Below, piece after piece: positions 38,671-51,000 of a stretch of 64,000 nt of DNA. The notes beneath the pieces are model-generated. The model was not told where the DNA came from. It made no database searches and saw nothing but the letters and a program-made list of their open reading frames with translations. The DNA comes from Cyanoderma ruficeps (lineage: Eukaryota; Chordata; Aves; Passeriformes; Timaliidae): positions 10,328,191-10,392,190 of the forward strand of contig VZDJ01007755.1 in the NCBI GenBank assembly GCA_008694505.1, read 5' to 3'. A program made the position numbers and the translations under genes. Positions within the stretch are counted from its first letter, which is position 1. The number at the start of each line of letters is the position of its first letter.

Positions 38671-38765
38671 TACATGGCTGTGGTTCCATGGCACATTTTG
38701 AGAAGGATTCTCTGAAATCACTGCCACACATAGTGCCAAACTCGGTGACCTAGAATTACTAATGC
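38671..38765. repeat. Unknown repeat, copy B
   Basis: Shares with copy A the order ACATGGCTGTGGTTCCATGG, TTTTGAGAAGG, TTCTCTGAAATCACTGCCAC, ATAGTGCCAAACTCGGTGACC. Its inverted repeat is reduced to TGGCAC/GTGCCA. Divergence between the copies is substantial, so the duplication is old. Confidence 0.55.
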
Positions 38766-41231
38766 CTTACTTAGTACCTCATCACCAGAAATTCGCAGCA
38801 TATACTACTCTAACTTAAATCAGACAGTCTAAACTAAAACTCTTCTTGAGAATCCTTTGTTCTGTGTGCTACAATTAACATCTAGATTTCAAGGGAATGG
38901 GAAGAGTTTTGTTAAAATGTTCTGCTTAAAGAAAACAAACCAGCAATATTTTAGCTTGAAAACAGCTGGATTTAGCCTTTTACTGTTTATACAACAGTTT
39001 AAAATTAAAGGTTGAAACCAAAATGGTTTTTTTTATTCTAACCAACCAGTTGGTAAAAAAAATTATGTCTGACATTCCATCTAACTGAGATGAGAAAAAC
39101 CTTCAAAACCTGCAAATTATTAAAGCAGGAAAACCCTTTCATCACCAGGAACATCTAAAGAGAGTTCTGCCAAGAAATGAGTAGCATCACATCTTGATTA
39201 ACATAGTCTTTTGAAACAAGAGAGAGCCTCTCAACAAAAGGTGTTCACAGCCTTTTTTAATTGGGTTTGCCAAAGGCAACCGGTCACTACACAAAGAGTT
39301 CTGGGCACTCTTTCCTTTATTATAAGCATGCTCTAAAATAGTATTTCAGGTTTGCAAGAACACCATGATATCATGGACAAAGAGCAAAATGGCTCACCAG
39401 AGTATGAACTACTTCCTACCTTGTCAGAATTTGCAGAAAAATAGAATTCAAGTATTACTGGTGGAGGAAAGACTTCTGTCTAAAAGGAAGGCAATACATA
39501 AAAGTCTATTTCCAAAGTAACCAACATAAATCAAAAAGAATGTAAACTCAATCTGTAATGAGGTGAACCCAACAAGAGAGGAATATTCACATTGTTAAGG
39601 CAGGTGAAGTGCTGCTCCCTTGCGTTTTCATTCATGTTTTCTTTCCTTTTGAGCATATGACATGATTCCCATTTTTAAACTGAGTCTTCCATGTGTCACA
39701 AAAGACTACCGAATAATCAAAAAGAGATTTTCTTCAGAACCCTGCATCTGTGCTCTCTGAGGAAACAGACTCTGTTTAACAGCACTGAAAAAATCCCTTC
39801 TTAAAAGCTATCTACATATAAGACAAAATGAATATTTTTGTTGAAGGAGTTTTTGGTGCCTAAAAGGAAGCCTAGGTTTGAATCTGAGCTTTGGTTTATT
39901 CAGGAACAGAAAACCAGACCGGAGATGCTGTTCAGAGAGACAAGATATGAACACTGAGGTCACTGCCAGGGTCACCGGGCTGGTCAGGACCCGCGACGCC
40001 TCAGCAGGAGCCAAGGACCTGCCTGGAGAGGGAATGAGGCCACAGCAGGTTGGGATCTGAAGCAGGTTTACAGAGGTGCATGAGTGGGTGAGATGGGTAA
40101 ATAGTGAATGACATCCAGCTGTAAATCCACTGGATGCACTGCTGAAGGAGATCGACTGGCGGAAAGAGAGACAATATAAAGCCCCGTTATATTTAACACC
40201 AGTCTTGGTATAAATATTGCAGCTTTTCTGTTTATACTCAAAGCCATTCTGTAAATATCACACACTAGCTTCAAAAAAATCTGCAAGGATAAATCTCAGT
40301 GCAATAAATGCAGCAGTACTGAAGCAATGAATATCTAGTTTACATAGTTTATTAGACGGATACCCAAGCTCCTTCAAGGATCCTGATAGTTACAAATTCC
40401 TTACATTCCTATAGAATGCTTCCGCATGCTGTATAGTACTATGGAAAAGACACACAAAAAACTTATGTGGTCCTTGATCACAGCAGGGCAATGTCATGTT
40501 CAGTCTAGCTTTTTCTGTGTTGTAGGACACGTGTTGAGGCCTGCAGTAACACAAAGGTTTCTCCCTATGAACCCACTGTACAGCACATATATGCTACACT
40601 CCAGCTTACCCATGTTGGTGCTAACAAGACTTTACCTTCATGGTAAATGATGCACCTGCACCCTTCTGCCTCTAAGACTTCCTGCTCACTCTACGCTTGA
40701 TATTCAGGCTCCAAGTCCCCTAAAAAACCAAAGGACTGAGTATATATAAAGAAATATGTTATCCTAGAAGGACACAAAATGTGTCGTTCACAGTCCTCCT
40801 ACAGTCACTCAACCGTGTTTTGGTGATGACTGCCATATGTTATGTGGCTTCTTGCACAGGAGCACTTCAAATATTTTCCACTGTTTACCTCAATAATTAT
40901 TAAATATGACTATCCTTGGATAATTACAGAACATATCCACAGTTTTCACCATACTGTCTTAGGCGTCTACTCCATTTTAGCCTAATTGGAGCAAAACTGT
41001 TCCCTATCTTCAGAAATAGCAGCAGAATTTTAAGAACAGCTCTACTATTGCATTCCCATGCAATTTTGTTGTGACTTGTGGAACCAGCATTTATTTCCCA
41101 TGTGTTTTGACTCCATCATTAAATACTGCCTCTATCCTTTTTGACTGCACTTTCTGAAATTTGGGTGTTCAATCATTTGACTTGGTATCACAGTTATTTA
41201 AGCTGTTGCTTTATCTATTTTGCATACACCG
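38766..41231. other. Non-coding stretch with a small GC-richer patch
   Basis: Mostly AT-rich and unrecognised. Around 39930-40060 the + strand is GC-richer with clustered CpGs (CACCGGG, CCCGCGACGCC). Overlapping open frames exist there on both strands without motif or splice support. Confidence 0.45.
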
Positions 41232-41400
41232 TTCTGGTGGGCTGGACACCAGATGCCCTCCAAGCCGGCCTACCACTCCCCTTCCCAGCTGGACAGGAGA
41301 GAGAAAATAAGGTGGAAAACAACTCCTAGTTTGAGATACAGCAGATTACCAAAGTGAGAGCAAAATATTTGTGTGCATATAAGCAAAGAGGAAAGAAAAG

Positions 41401-41406
41401 TTTATT
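41401..41406 (-). promoter_or_regulatory. LTR polyadenylation signal AATAAA
   Basis: TTTATT on the + strand, read as AATAAA on the minus strand, lies downstream of the minus-strand TATAAAAG at 41537-41544 within the LTR. Confidence 0.55.
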
Positions 41407-41536
41407 CTCTACGTCCCATCAGCAAGCGATGTTCAGACACTTCCCAGCAAGCATGGCTTTAGCATGCAGAGTGGTTGCTTCAGAAAGCAAACATTGTAAA
41501 TAACAAATACTCCTCCCTTTATCTTCCTTCTCTAAG

Positions 41537-41544
41537 CTTTTATA
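41537..41544 (-). promoter_or_regulatory. LTR TATA-box-like TATAAAAG
   Basis: CTTTTATA on the + strand gives TATAAAAG on the minus strand within the LTR, in the expected order before the poly(A) signal. Activity of this old copy is unknown. Confidence 0.5.
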
Positions 41545-42191
41545 TCTGAGCTGATGTCATATGGTATAGAACATTCCTTTGGTTAATTTGGGGTCAGCTG
41601 GCCTGGTTGTGTCCCCTCCCAGGATCTTGCCCACCCTGAGCCCCTTGATATGGGGGGCAGGGAATGTTGAGACACCACTGATGCTGTGCCAGCGCTGTTC
41701 AGCAGTACCCAAAACACTCGGTGTTATCAACACCTTTCTAGGGATCGGTGCAAAGCAGAGCATTGTGAGGGCTGGTGTGGGAAAATAAACACCTCTCAGC
41801 CAGACCCAATACAACCATCTCCAAAGGTTCGTTTGCTGTGGGAAGGAAATATCTGGGCTGCCAAATAGGAATAACCAGACTACATTACTTATCATACACA
41901 TCTTCAACCTACCATCCGTGCCCAGGTTTCTGTTTTGGAGAAGGTAATGCTTCCCACTCTCTCTGAACATTTGTCAACTTAACCAAATTATTAAACTCAG
42001 GAGCAATGAGAGGTCCTATAATGGAGCACTGTGAGAAGGGCCTTGGTAGAAGACTGACTTTTAGCATGGCAAGGGAAAATAGTTTCAGTTAGTAAAATAT
42101 CTTTCATTGCTTATCATTTTACTTTCATCAGATGAGGAATTAATTGCACTAGCTAAATATTGATCCTGTATTTTTGCCACCATTCAGAGTG

Positions 42192-42214
42192 ACAAACAAA
42201 CAAACAAACAAACA
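42192..42214 (+). repeat. (ACAA)n short tandem repeat
   Basis: About five AAAC units in a row; a simple repeat. Confidence 0.9.
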
Positions 42215-44486
42215 GTCTCTAACTTAACAGTCAAGCTAAAGTGTGCCTGGTAACGCAGACAAAATGAAGGCTGACATTTTGCATCTGAAAAATCACAATG
42301 GTTATTCAAAAAGCCTTTGCCATCTCTTTTACCAGCAAGATTTTTTTTTTTGTGCTTGTTACTTTCTGTTTCCCCTCCAGACTATCTAATAAGACCCCTA
42401 CATCAGAATTCAGAACAACAGGAAATCATTACATCGTAGCACTTTTCAGCATCACTTGCCACTGACAAGGGCTTTAGAACCAGCCTCTCCTACCAGTCCA
42501 GAGAAGCAGCAGCTTTCACCTCTATAAATGATTTATCTCTCCCTTACTGTTCCAGAAAGCACTAAGTATGGCCAGAAGACCCAAGGGCCTAGTTAGCCTG
42601 TTAGAAATAGGCTCAAAGGCTGGCTTGCCTTAGGGGCCGGCCTTGGAGCAGGATGCTCACACGCCTTTGCTGGGAGCTCGGGGCGCAGCAGGCGGCCTGG
42701 CAGGAGCAGCCAGTGCACGGGAGCCAGGCCTTGGGCAGGTTCCCAGCCCATCTGGTCTCACTCCCAAGGTCCTGCAGGAGCCTTGAAGCTCACTGGCATG
42801 CCATGCCGTTCTGCTCTCCAGGGAACGATCAAATAATTTATTCACTATCTGGAACCACAGTGAAAACACTCTCCCTGCACCTTCTCCCTCCAAAGCACAC
42901 TACAGACTGTCTTGGGCTGTACCAAAAATAAAACAAGAGGTAGAGCTGAAAACAAAGCTCCTAAGGGAAATGTAAATTGCCTGGCCCTGTACAGAAAACT
43001 GCCTCTATCCATATTGAGAGGTGTGTGTCCAATATTTTTACTTAAACTCAAAAATCAAAAAACACAGCTGTCCCAAAGAATTCCCAGGATGCAAGAGACA
43101 TGATCTCTGCAAGGTTATTTTGGGGGGATGACTCAATCCCCATGAGTAGCACAGAAGAGAATGGTGGCTGAGTGATTATGTAAGCTTTAAGATAAGTTTC
43201 CTCATGACTGTTAATAAAAGTACCTGAGGTCTGACATTAATTAAAACCAATGTGATGGTGAGGATAGCACTGACAACCTCACGATATAATCCAAATTCTT
43301 TATAACATTTTGTTCATTTTAGTGGAAGCAGAGAAGAGTCAAAGCTTCCTGAACTGTAGTTCTCAATGGCTCTACAAGTGCTCAGAGCACAGAATTTTAA
43401 AGATGCTCCAAGGGTGGCAAGCTTCCTCAGTCAAACTGGAAACAAAGAAGAAAAAAATATTTCAAGTAATTATTCCATTATGAAAGCTATACTGGAGTTG
43501 CATATTTTTCTTTCCCCATTTAAACAAGTCAGCCATTTCTAAATATAGTCATTGTGAATAAGTCTAATCTCCATAGCCCCAGAAGCATTTCTGCAGCCAG
43601 AAAGAAACAATAACATAATTATTTTAATTGCAGTGTCTTTAAGACTTAATCTCTAATAATGTGATAGCCAGCTGTTTCTGTAATCTATCTCACTTAAAGA
43701 AATTGAATTGGTCACAAACAGCTGTTCCTAAACCCACACAATGTGATTGCACATTTTCAGGTCACAACATATAAACTATAGAACTGTGATACATGGATGG
43801 CAATTTTTATCTCCCTTTCTCAGTGCAATACAGATCCGACTGAAGGCAGATAAGGTGCATCTAGTGACTACGTAATTGAGATTAATTCACTTCCTTACTG
43901 TAAAATGATCATTATCTCATAAACAATGAAGTTTTAACATCCAGTGTCTTTACACTGAAGCCAAACAGATTCAAATAAAAAAATGAGGCTATATATGTTG
44001 AATTCTGAAACTATCATCTTATCAAGAATGCAATACAGTCTTCATTCTAAATCTTGGAAGCAAGTTTCGGTGTCCTTCCAGAAGGAGCACTGCTTACTGA
44101 TCTGCCATTACTTGTCTGATGCAGCAATTACTGGCTAAAAATGCTATCAAGTGCCAGGCTGAAGCAAAACAAAATACTCAATGGTGATCCTTGCAATTCT
44201 TAAAATGTCTGAAAAAAGCATAATTATGTAGTATAGATATGGTATATTAAAAAAAAGTCTATTTAATGGAGAAATTCCTAATAATAATTTTTATTCATTA
44301 AATGCAGAGAAGTGGCTGCAATGGGGCTGTGCTTTGGATTTGTGCTGAAAACAGTGTTGCTAAGACAGAGATGGTTTTTTTACTGCTGAGAAGTCCTTGC
44401 ACAGCCTCAAGGTCTTTTCTACTGCTTTCACTGCCCCACCAGTGTGGAGGAAGCAAGTGCACAAAGATGGAGCTGGATCCTACTTT

Positions 44487-44534
44487 AAAAACAAACAAAC
44501 AAAAAACCTAAGTAAACAAACAACAAAACAAACA
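44487..44534 (+). repeat. AAAC-rich low-complexity tract
   Basis: Repeated AAAC and A-run units with interruptions; simple sequence. Confidence 0.8.
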
Positions 44535-46034
44535 GAAATGGGATAAATTCATTAAAACAAAACTTCTCTTAAATACGTAGATTTCTATGGCTGTTGTTTA
44601 TACACTGGCAAGTGTTGTGAAAACATTTTACCAGACAGGAACAATTATTATGCAAAACCTCTGTTATACTGACTAAGAAAACTGGTTCAATGATACAAAG
44701 GTAACACTGCATGTATACCAGGAACTTCAAAAAAATAAGGAAAAAATCACACTAATATAAAAGGTTTGCTTATATTTTATCATGATAAAGCCTGTCAATC
44801 TGTGGACAGGTCTCAGTATGTGCACTTAATATCTGCATTTCTTCCCTCTCTTCCTTTTTCTCCCAATAACACATAATTTATGAGACAGACTTCACATACA
44901 CTGTCTACATCATGAAAATTGGTCTATTACCACAATGGATGCCTTAAGTTAGCCAAGTAGAATTTCTATTTAACCAAATGGATAAAAATATTTTTTCTCT
45001 TCACCTTTAATTTATCATGAATGTTGCCAGAAACTATACAACTGAGAAAATACTTGTTTCAGAAGCTTCACAAATATTTAGAAAGGCAGATTTCACCCTT
45101 GAAATTCAATTAAAAAACATCTTCCTATTAATAGCTATGCCAGGATTTCTATCTGTAACACCTATTCTAAAAATATTTTGATAAATTATTCTCTTCTATA
45201 AATATAAACTTAAGGAACCCACAAATTTGTTCCACCTAATGTCATCTATAAAACAGATTAAATGTTTAATTTACCAGGAAATCTATTAATAGCAGAGGTG
45301 TACATTCAGCAATACTTATTTATTACAAAGGACCTGAACACTGAAAATACATCACTACCCTAAGAAAACTGAACATGCATAATCCCTGTGAAGGTAAATA
45401 GGAGCCCTTGGACAGAGAAATATCCCTGAAGTTGTACTTTGGAACAGAGTTCTGAAAAACACAGACAATAAAAGGTGATGAAGCAAAGTTTGATATCAGA
45501 AGAACTTCCATTGTGTGGACAATCTTGGGGCAGCACATCAGTGTTTACTCTCTTCAGCTCAGAAATCACAGAGCATCTTATCTTGGAATCCATCATCAGA
45601 ATGGCATGATCAGTAGCATACGGCAGCGTTATCAGCAAACAAAGTATTTATTTGAAATGAAAACAAACTGGACTGTGAAACAATGCCGTTTGCACACACA
45701 CAAACAAAATTTCATGAATTCATATGCACATTTTAAACGATTCTGCATACAGAAAAAGTGTGTACAGAATCATTTTTCACTGTTGCAGTAAGACCTGTAC
45801 ATTTCTGTTACCACCAAAAGGACAGTTTCAGCACAGTGATTTTCCCTCCTTATGGAAACAAAGCACATAATCATATCTACAAGGGCTGAATAATGAAAGG
45901 ATAAATTCCACTTTTCATACTGATATAAATTGAAATATTAAACAGCTATGGAGCTGCCAGCAGAAGAGCATTAAAGAAAGCCTGCAAAAGCTGAAAATGA
46001 AGCCAAGAGAAAATTGAACTGAGGTACTGAAAGT

Positions 46035-46058
46035 ATTTCTCATTTTCCAATGAGAAAT
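46035..46058. repeat. Perfect 10-bp hairpin
   Basis: ATTTCTCATT and AATGAGAAAT are exact reverse complements separated by the four bases TTCC. It may be a chance palindrome in AT-rich DNA. Confidence 0.85.
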
Positions 46059-46555
46059 GAGAGCCTTCAAGATACGTCTTCATGGTCCTATATTCTGAGA
46101 GACTCACCATTACTTAGAGGTAAGGATAACCCAATAGGCAGTGAGCAGCAGGCATTTCACTAGCTCTGTGTCACCTTTATATAAACCCAGAGACAGAGGC
46201 AAAATCCCAGAAATAGGATTAATATTTCTAAAGCAAAAATGAGTTTTGGCAGTTTTTACACTAATTGATGGCTTGGAACACAAACATAGCCACTATAAAC
46301 AGGATTTACCACACTGCTTGCAAAAGACAGCCACGGTATAATCTTTTCTTCAGTGTTTGTTTAGCACTCACCAAGAACAACCTTTTGACATAATATGGTA
46401 AGTGAAATAGAGAAAAAGAATGAAAAGGAGAGCCAAAAATTGTGACAAGCAAGTGGTTAAATATTTTAAAATGAAAAAGGAATCTGGACAGTGCCGACTG
46501 TCTAAATAACTTCAGGCACATATGGAAGATGAGAAAAAAGCAAGGTAGACACAAA

Positions 46556-47455
46556 AATCACAGACCCACAGAATGGCTTGGGTTGGAAGAGACCTTAAAG
46601 ATAATCTAGTTCTGTCCTCCCCACAATGGGAAAGGACATCTCCCACTAGACCACATTGTTCAGTGCCTCATCCAGCCTGGCCTTGAACACTTCCAGGGAT
46701 GGTATTTGTTCCGTAACTTCTGTGGACAACCTGCTGCAGTGCCTCACCACCCCCAGAGAGAAGAATATTTTCCTAGCATCTAATCTAAACCCACTTTTTC
46801 AGTTTGAAGCCATACCCCTTTGTCCTGTCACCACATGCCCTTGTAAACAGTATCTCTCCATCTTTCTTGCAGGCTTCCTTCAGATGCCGGGAGGCCACGA
46901 TTAGGCCACTTCAAAGTCTTCTCCAAGCTGAACAATCTCAATTTTCTAAGCCTATCTTTACAGGACAGGTTCTCCATCCCTCTGATCATATTGGTGGCCT
47001 CTTCTTGCTTCAACAGGTCCATGTCCTTCCTATGCTGGGGACTCCAGAGCAATCCATGTCGGTAGTTCCCAGGGCCCTCCTTTCTACCCTTCTTAAAGAT
47101 GACTACAATGCAGTCCTTTTTCTAGTCTCCTGGGACTTCACCTGACTGTCAGGACTTCTCAAATATCATGGAGAGTGGCTTGGCACCTTGTGTCAGCCAA
47201 TTTCCCCAGGGTTCTGGGATTCATCTCATTGGGTCCCCTACATCTATGTACATTCACATTCCTCAGGTAGTTATGAATGTGATTTTTATTTACAGTGAAA
47301 GGGACTTTGCTCCCCAAGTCCCCATTATGCTGTCCCATCCACTCAAGAAGTCTGGAAAGAGATATTGCCATTGAAGACTGAGGAAAGGAGTTGTTGGGTA
47401 CCTCAGACTTCTCCTTTCACTGTTACCACTTTCCCAGCATAGTTTATTTGGGGTA
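46556..47455 (-). mobile_element. CR1, 3' part and RT-domain remnant, internally deleted
   Basis: The + strand begins with the antisense CR1 tail (CCACAGAATGGCTTGGGTTG) and runs through the 3' region (GCCTGGCCTTGAACACTTCC, CTTTGTCCTGTCACCACATG) to ORF2 C-terminal coding. The minus-strand translation at 46828-47052 shows MIRGMENLSCKDRLRKLRLF, typical of that region. At about 47053 it jumps to sequence coding for the start of the reverse transcriptase: 47159-47371 reads YLRNVNVHRCRGPNEMNPRT, the conserved block before the catalytic core. The central catalytic part is therefore missing. Frameshifts are present. The element continues beyond the inserted LTR at 47810. Confidence 0.92.
47450..47455. 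repeat. Target-site duplication, left copy (GGGGTA)
   Basis: GGGGTA directly before the LTR is repeated exactly at 47804-47809. Confidence 0.88.
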
Positions 47456-47803
47456 TGTTACCCTGTTTTCTGCCTTTCTGCCTCTGTGCAGAAGTTTCTC
47501 ATGTAGCCTTCTGATGTAAATAAAGTTTATCCTTGGAATGTTTGCATTCTTCTCCTCTGAGAGAAGAATTGATTGATGGTCATGTCCACCACACAGGTTG
47601 AGAGGTGGTGACCTCTCTAGCCAATCTCTGGACTTCTGTACAAATGTATAAAAAGTAGAAAATGTAAATAAAGATAGGAGTTCTTTCCTCTCACTGCTGC
47701 TGTGTCTGCCTGCTCTCTTCCTGTCCCTAAAGGGGGACACACCCCAGCCTCAGCTAGTGGCAAGTGGTCCCCTGAATGAGAGGGGACCACAGCCCAAACC
47801 ACA
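47456..47803 (+). mobile_element. Solo LTR nested in CR1
   Basis: A 348-bp insertion starts TGTTACCCTG and ends AAACCACA (TG...CA) and is bracketed by an exact GGGGTA 6-bp duplication; six bases is the length typical of ERVK-type elements. On the + strand TATAAAAAG (about 47648-47656) and AATAAA (47667-47672) occur, with an earlier AATAAA near 47518. CR1 sequence resumes on the far side in the same orientation, so the LTR entered after the CR1. There is no internal retroviral sequence. The open frames at 47444-47740 and 47617-47832 (minus) belong to this LTR and flank. Confidence 0.88.
47667..47672 (+). promoter_or_regulatory. LTR polyadenylation signal AATAAA
   Basis: AATAAA within the nested LTR, about 130 bp before its 3' end, supporting + orientation. 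Confidence 0.55.
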
Positions 47804-47809
47804 GGGGTA
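47804..47809. repeat. Target-site duplication, right copy (GGGGTA)
   Basis: Exact repeat of 47450-47455 directly after the LTR. Confidence 0.88.
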
Positions 47810-48060
47810 CACCTTCTTTGACTGGTTGACATACCTGTAGAAGCCTTTGTTAATTTTTTGCAGCCCTTGAGAGGTTCCGTTCCAGCTTTGCCTTGGCCTT
47901 CCTCACCTTATTCCTACAGAACTGAACTTCATCTCTAAACTCTTCCCAAGCTACCTGTCCTAGTTTACACAGCCTATGCATTTGCTTTTTTCCCTTTAGT
48001 CTGACCAGCAGCTCCCTACTCAGCAGTGCTGGTCTCCTGCCTTCCTTGCCCTATTTTTCT
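47810..48060 (-). mobile_element. CR1 ORF2 fragment, continuation of 46556-47455
   Basis: The antisense of CR1 ORF2 resumes here: GTAGAAGCCTTTG, CCGTTCCAGCTTTGCCTTGG, 'CTTCCCAAGCTACCTGTCCT', 'CAGCAGCTCCCTACTCAGCA' and GGTCTCCTGCC match the region before the reverse-transcriptase domain. It is the upstream half of the same CR1 copy, split off by the LTR. The 5' end fades out near 48060. Confidence 0.85.
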
Positions 48061-51000
48061 CTTCGTTTCTGCAGACCAACTAAAAGATAGATCCTTCTGC
48101 CAACACATTAATCTTGGGGCATTTTCAGTTTTGGCATGGATTTTACAGCCTATTTTTATCTTGCATTACCATCAATGACTGCAGAGAATGTGAAAGAGAA
48201 TTAATATAACAGAGTCCTGCAATCCTCTTTGGGGTAAGGTGGTGAGCAATGGCAGGACCATAGGAAAACAGCTGAAATAGAACCTTGAGTGGCCATGAAC
48301 ACTTCCCTGGGTTAAAAATCTGATGGATTAAGAATCTGAAGTGTAAGAAGCAAATGCAGTTGCTAAACCCTGAAGACTACAACTTTTCTTGAGCCATTCT
48401 CCAAACTATTCTTTAATTACCTCAGGGGGGAACAGTTCTTTTACAAAACCTGCTTGTTGAGAGAATGGAAACTAACAGGCATTTTCTATAACTCCTAGAC
48501 AGCTTGATCTCCCTCACTAATAAATGTGTAATTCTTTTTGACAATATCCCTGTAGTTCTGAGTGATGTACCATATGTGAGTCCATTCTAAAGATGGACTA
48601 AAATACCTTACAATTTCAAGATATTTACAAAGGCAGACAACAAACTTGACAAAGCAGAACAACAATTGTTTGAAGCCAGGTCATAATGAATAAAAGTAAA
48701 TAGGTTGATAAATAACCTTAAAAAGCTCCATTAAAAACCTGTATCCTTTTAGGATATTTTTTTAAACACCCTGTATTTAAAAAGAGCAGCCTAGTTCTTT
48801 TTCAGTTCACAGAATGAGAAATGTAAGTGCAGATGATGTAAGTCTAGTTAAAGCACATTATGCAGATTACAAGTATTCCCTTCTAGCACAGACTGGCAGT
48901 TTCTTCTACCTGCGGTGTATGACCCTCACAAAAACAAATCAGGATATTCAATTACTTACGTCAGGTCCAAGGATAATGAGGTTTTAGTACAATTCTGTTC
49001 CATAAAATTTCATTAGTTACTGAGGTCATATTGATCTGTAATTAGATAATGTTTTCCCACATTTTATGGAGATTCTGCAGCTTCACTCAAACCCTACCAA
49101 TAAAACAAACAATCTTCATTTTCTACAGGGAGATACAGTCAAGAAAACACAAAGGATTCATGACAAAAGAAACAAGAAAAACCCGAACAGAAAAAAAGGA
49201 AACAAACAAACAAAAAAATAAAAAAATTCCAAAATCTTCTCTAAGCTATTGAGAAAAGAAATAGTGAAATTTTGATAAAATGCCTCCTCCTTCCATCACC
49301 AAACCTCTTACTGGTCTGGCAGGAAAATATGAGAACCTGCCCTTCTCTAACACTAAGGACAAGGGTTGTCTAAGCCTATTTTTATGCTGAAAGTGCACTG
49401 CCCTGGCTGTTGTCAACATGGAAGCTCTATCATTTTCTCAGCACCATTTTCATGCCTAGAATGAAATACATGGTTCCAACAGCTACTGTCTGGTACAAGC
49501 TCTTATTTTTAAGAAGAAATGATGCTTGAGTAGATTATAACCAGGTGATTATAGGAAAGGGCAGATGGTAGATGCACGCAGCAGCTGCCACTACACCAGC
49601 AAAAATTGTAGGGCAAGAACACTTCAAGAACTCTGGTCATTGCTAGAAATGGGTTTGGGATGTAGTTTTTTCTGTATGTTCTTGAAAGGAATGAATATAG
49701 GACAGCATGGAACAACAGATATTTTAGCCTATCTTTCCCAGAACAGAACAGAAATCAACTACACACAAAGTTATTTTTTTAAGCACAAAATGAAAGAGAA
49801 GTGCCACGCACAACAGAAGGCTGCACCTGACCACTAAAAAATTCCAACCAAGAGGGAAAAGATCAAATCCTTTCCTCCTTAGATGCCTGTATGGGAACTA
49901 TGACAACAAACTTGTGGAGTACATATTCCAGATGAAACTCCAGAAATGACAGATTCATGTCTCAGATTCCAGCAGGACAACCTGATTTGCTTAAGGAGGA
50001 GTAAGGCAAAGGCCACTCAAAACATTCATGCTCAGTGATATGCAGCATGTCTGTTCATATAACTTTAAGTTGGTTACCAAATTAATTCGCTTATAAAACT
50101 TGGGGGCAGCTAGATTTAGTAACAAGATGCCTCAAGGAATAACAAGGTAGCCAGAGCACAGACACAAATGTCTTGTATACCTTCCATATTTATTTTTGCT
50201 GTGTAATTTCAATGCCAAAACGTGCTTTAATTTGCTTTGAGTATATTATGATAACGGCAAACAACTGAGCTCCTCGTGCCCTCCTTTCCCACGAGGTGTT
50301 CAGGGAGCTGAACAATTCATGTGCCTTACAGTTAAAAACAACACACTAACAAAACAAAGCAACTACTGAAATATTAAAGCATCAAAGCAAGCCTGACCAT
50401 AAGCAGAGACAATGAGACACAAGGGTGTTTTTATCCGCTCTTTCTCAGAGAAGGTAATGGACCGGTTTTAACCAATATTGTTCTAAGGCCTACACTATGT
50501 GATGGGATTGTATACACACTCGAATTATTTTTTCTCACTTGTGTAGATTGCCTTTTTGTTAGAATGAATCCACCAGATCTTTAGTACTGGTTTGTTGTAA
50601 ACTACAACATCTGTAAAAATAAAAAGGAAAGTAAAAGGAGAAAATTGACATAGCTTCTTGCTTGAAAAAATGTAAACAAATCCACCATCAGACTACTCAT
50701 GTTCAGCCCTACTATATGGAAAGGAAAATAGTTTCTTAAATTTGTCGGGTCTTTTAATGCAATCAGGTATCAATTAGGGATCCATGGCTATAGTTACTGT
50801 ATAACAGAATCAGTATTAAATTATATCAGTAAATAACAGGTATTTCAGCACTAGAGGAGTATTGTTACATTGGAAGGAATGTAAAAAAAAGCAACAAAGT
50901 GGAATTAATGATTCATTCATGTTAACTCCCAAGATTAAATTTAATTAATAATTAAACTCCCAAATCATAAATTAAAGCCACATTAAATAAAATGAATACA

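Larger units (their letters stand above)
41232..41815 (-). mobile_element. Avian ERVL-type LTR, minus strand
   Basis: The + strand is the reverse complement of the avian LTR family also seen at 1605-2062. Landmarks are GGGCTGGACACCAG, CAGCTGGACAGGAGAGAGAA, TTTATTCTCTACGTCCCATC, GATGTCATATGGTATAGAAC, GGTTAATTTGGGGTCAGCTG and a GTTCAGCAGTACCCAAAACA block. On the minus strand a TATAAAAG (41537-41544) is followed about 135 bp later by AATAAA (41401-41406), as in a U3-R region. The 137-codon minus frame at 41557-41970 and its plus-strand counterparts partly overlay this LTR and are not genes. The ends are approximate; no target duplication was found. Confidence 0.8.
41816..46034. other. Non-coding stretch, GC-richer patch at 42620-42830
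   Basis: Mostly AT-rich without recognisable features. The patch at 42620-42830 is GC-rich (GGGGCCGGCC, CTCGGGGCGCAGCAGGCGGCC) and open on both strands, but no family is recognised. AAAC-rich low complexity occurs at 44487-44534. Confidence 0.45.

Noticed and set aside
1605..41815. The two related LTRs as ends of one provirus
   Set aside because: Thirty-nine kilobases is far beyond proviral length, no gag/pol/env traces lie between them, and preservation differs.
41557..41970. 137-codon minus-strand frame as a gene
   Set aside because: Most of it lies in the retroviral LTR at 41232-41815, and opposite-strand frames are also open.
45360..45791. Opposite-strand 92-codon frames
   Set aside because: They overlap each other, lack motifs and have no splice or promoter context.
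46804..47145. 113-codon plus-strand frame as a gene
   Set aside because: It is the antisense of CR1 sequence.
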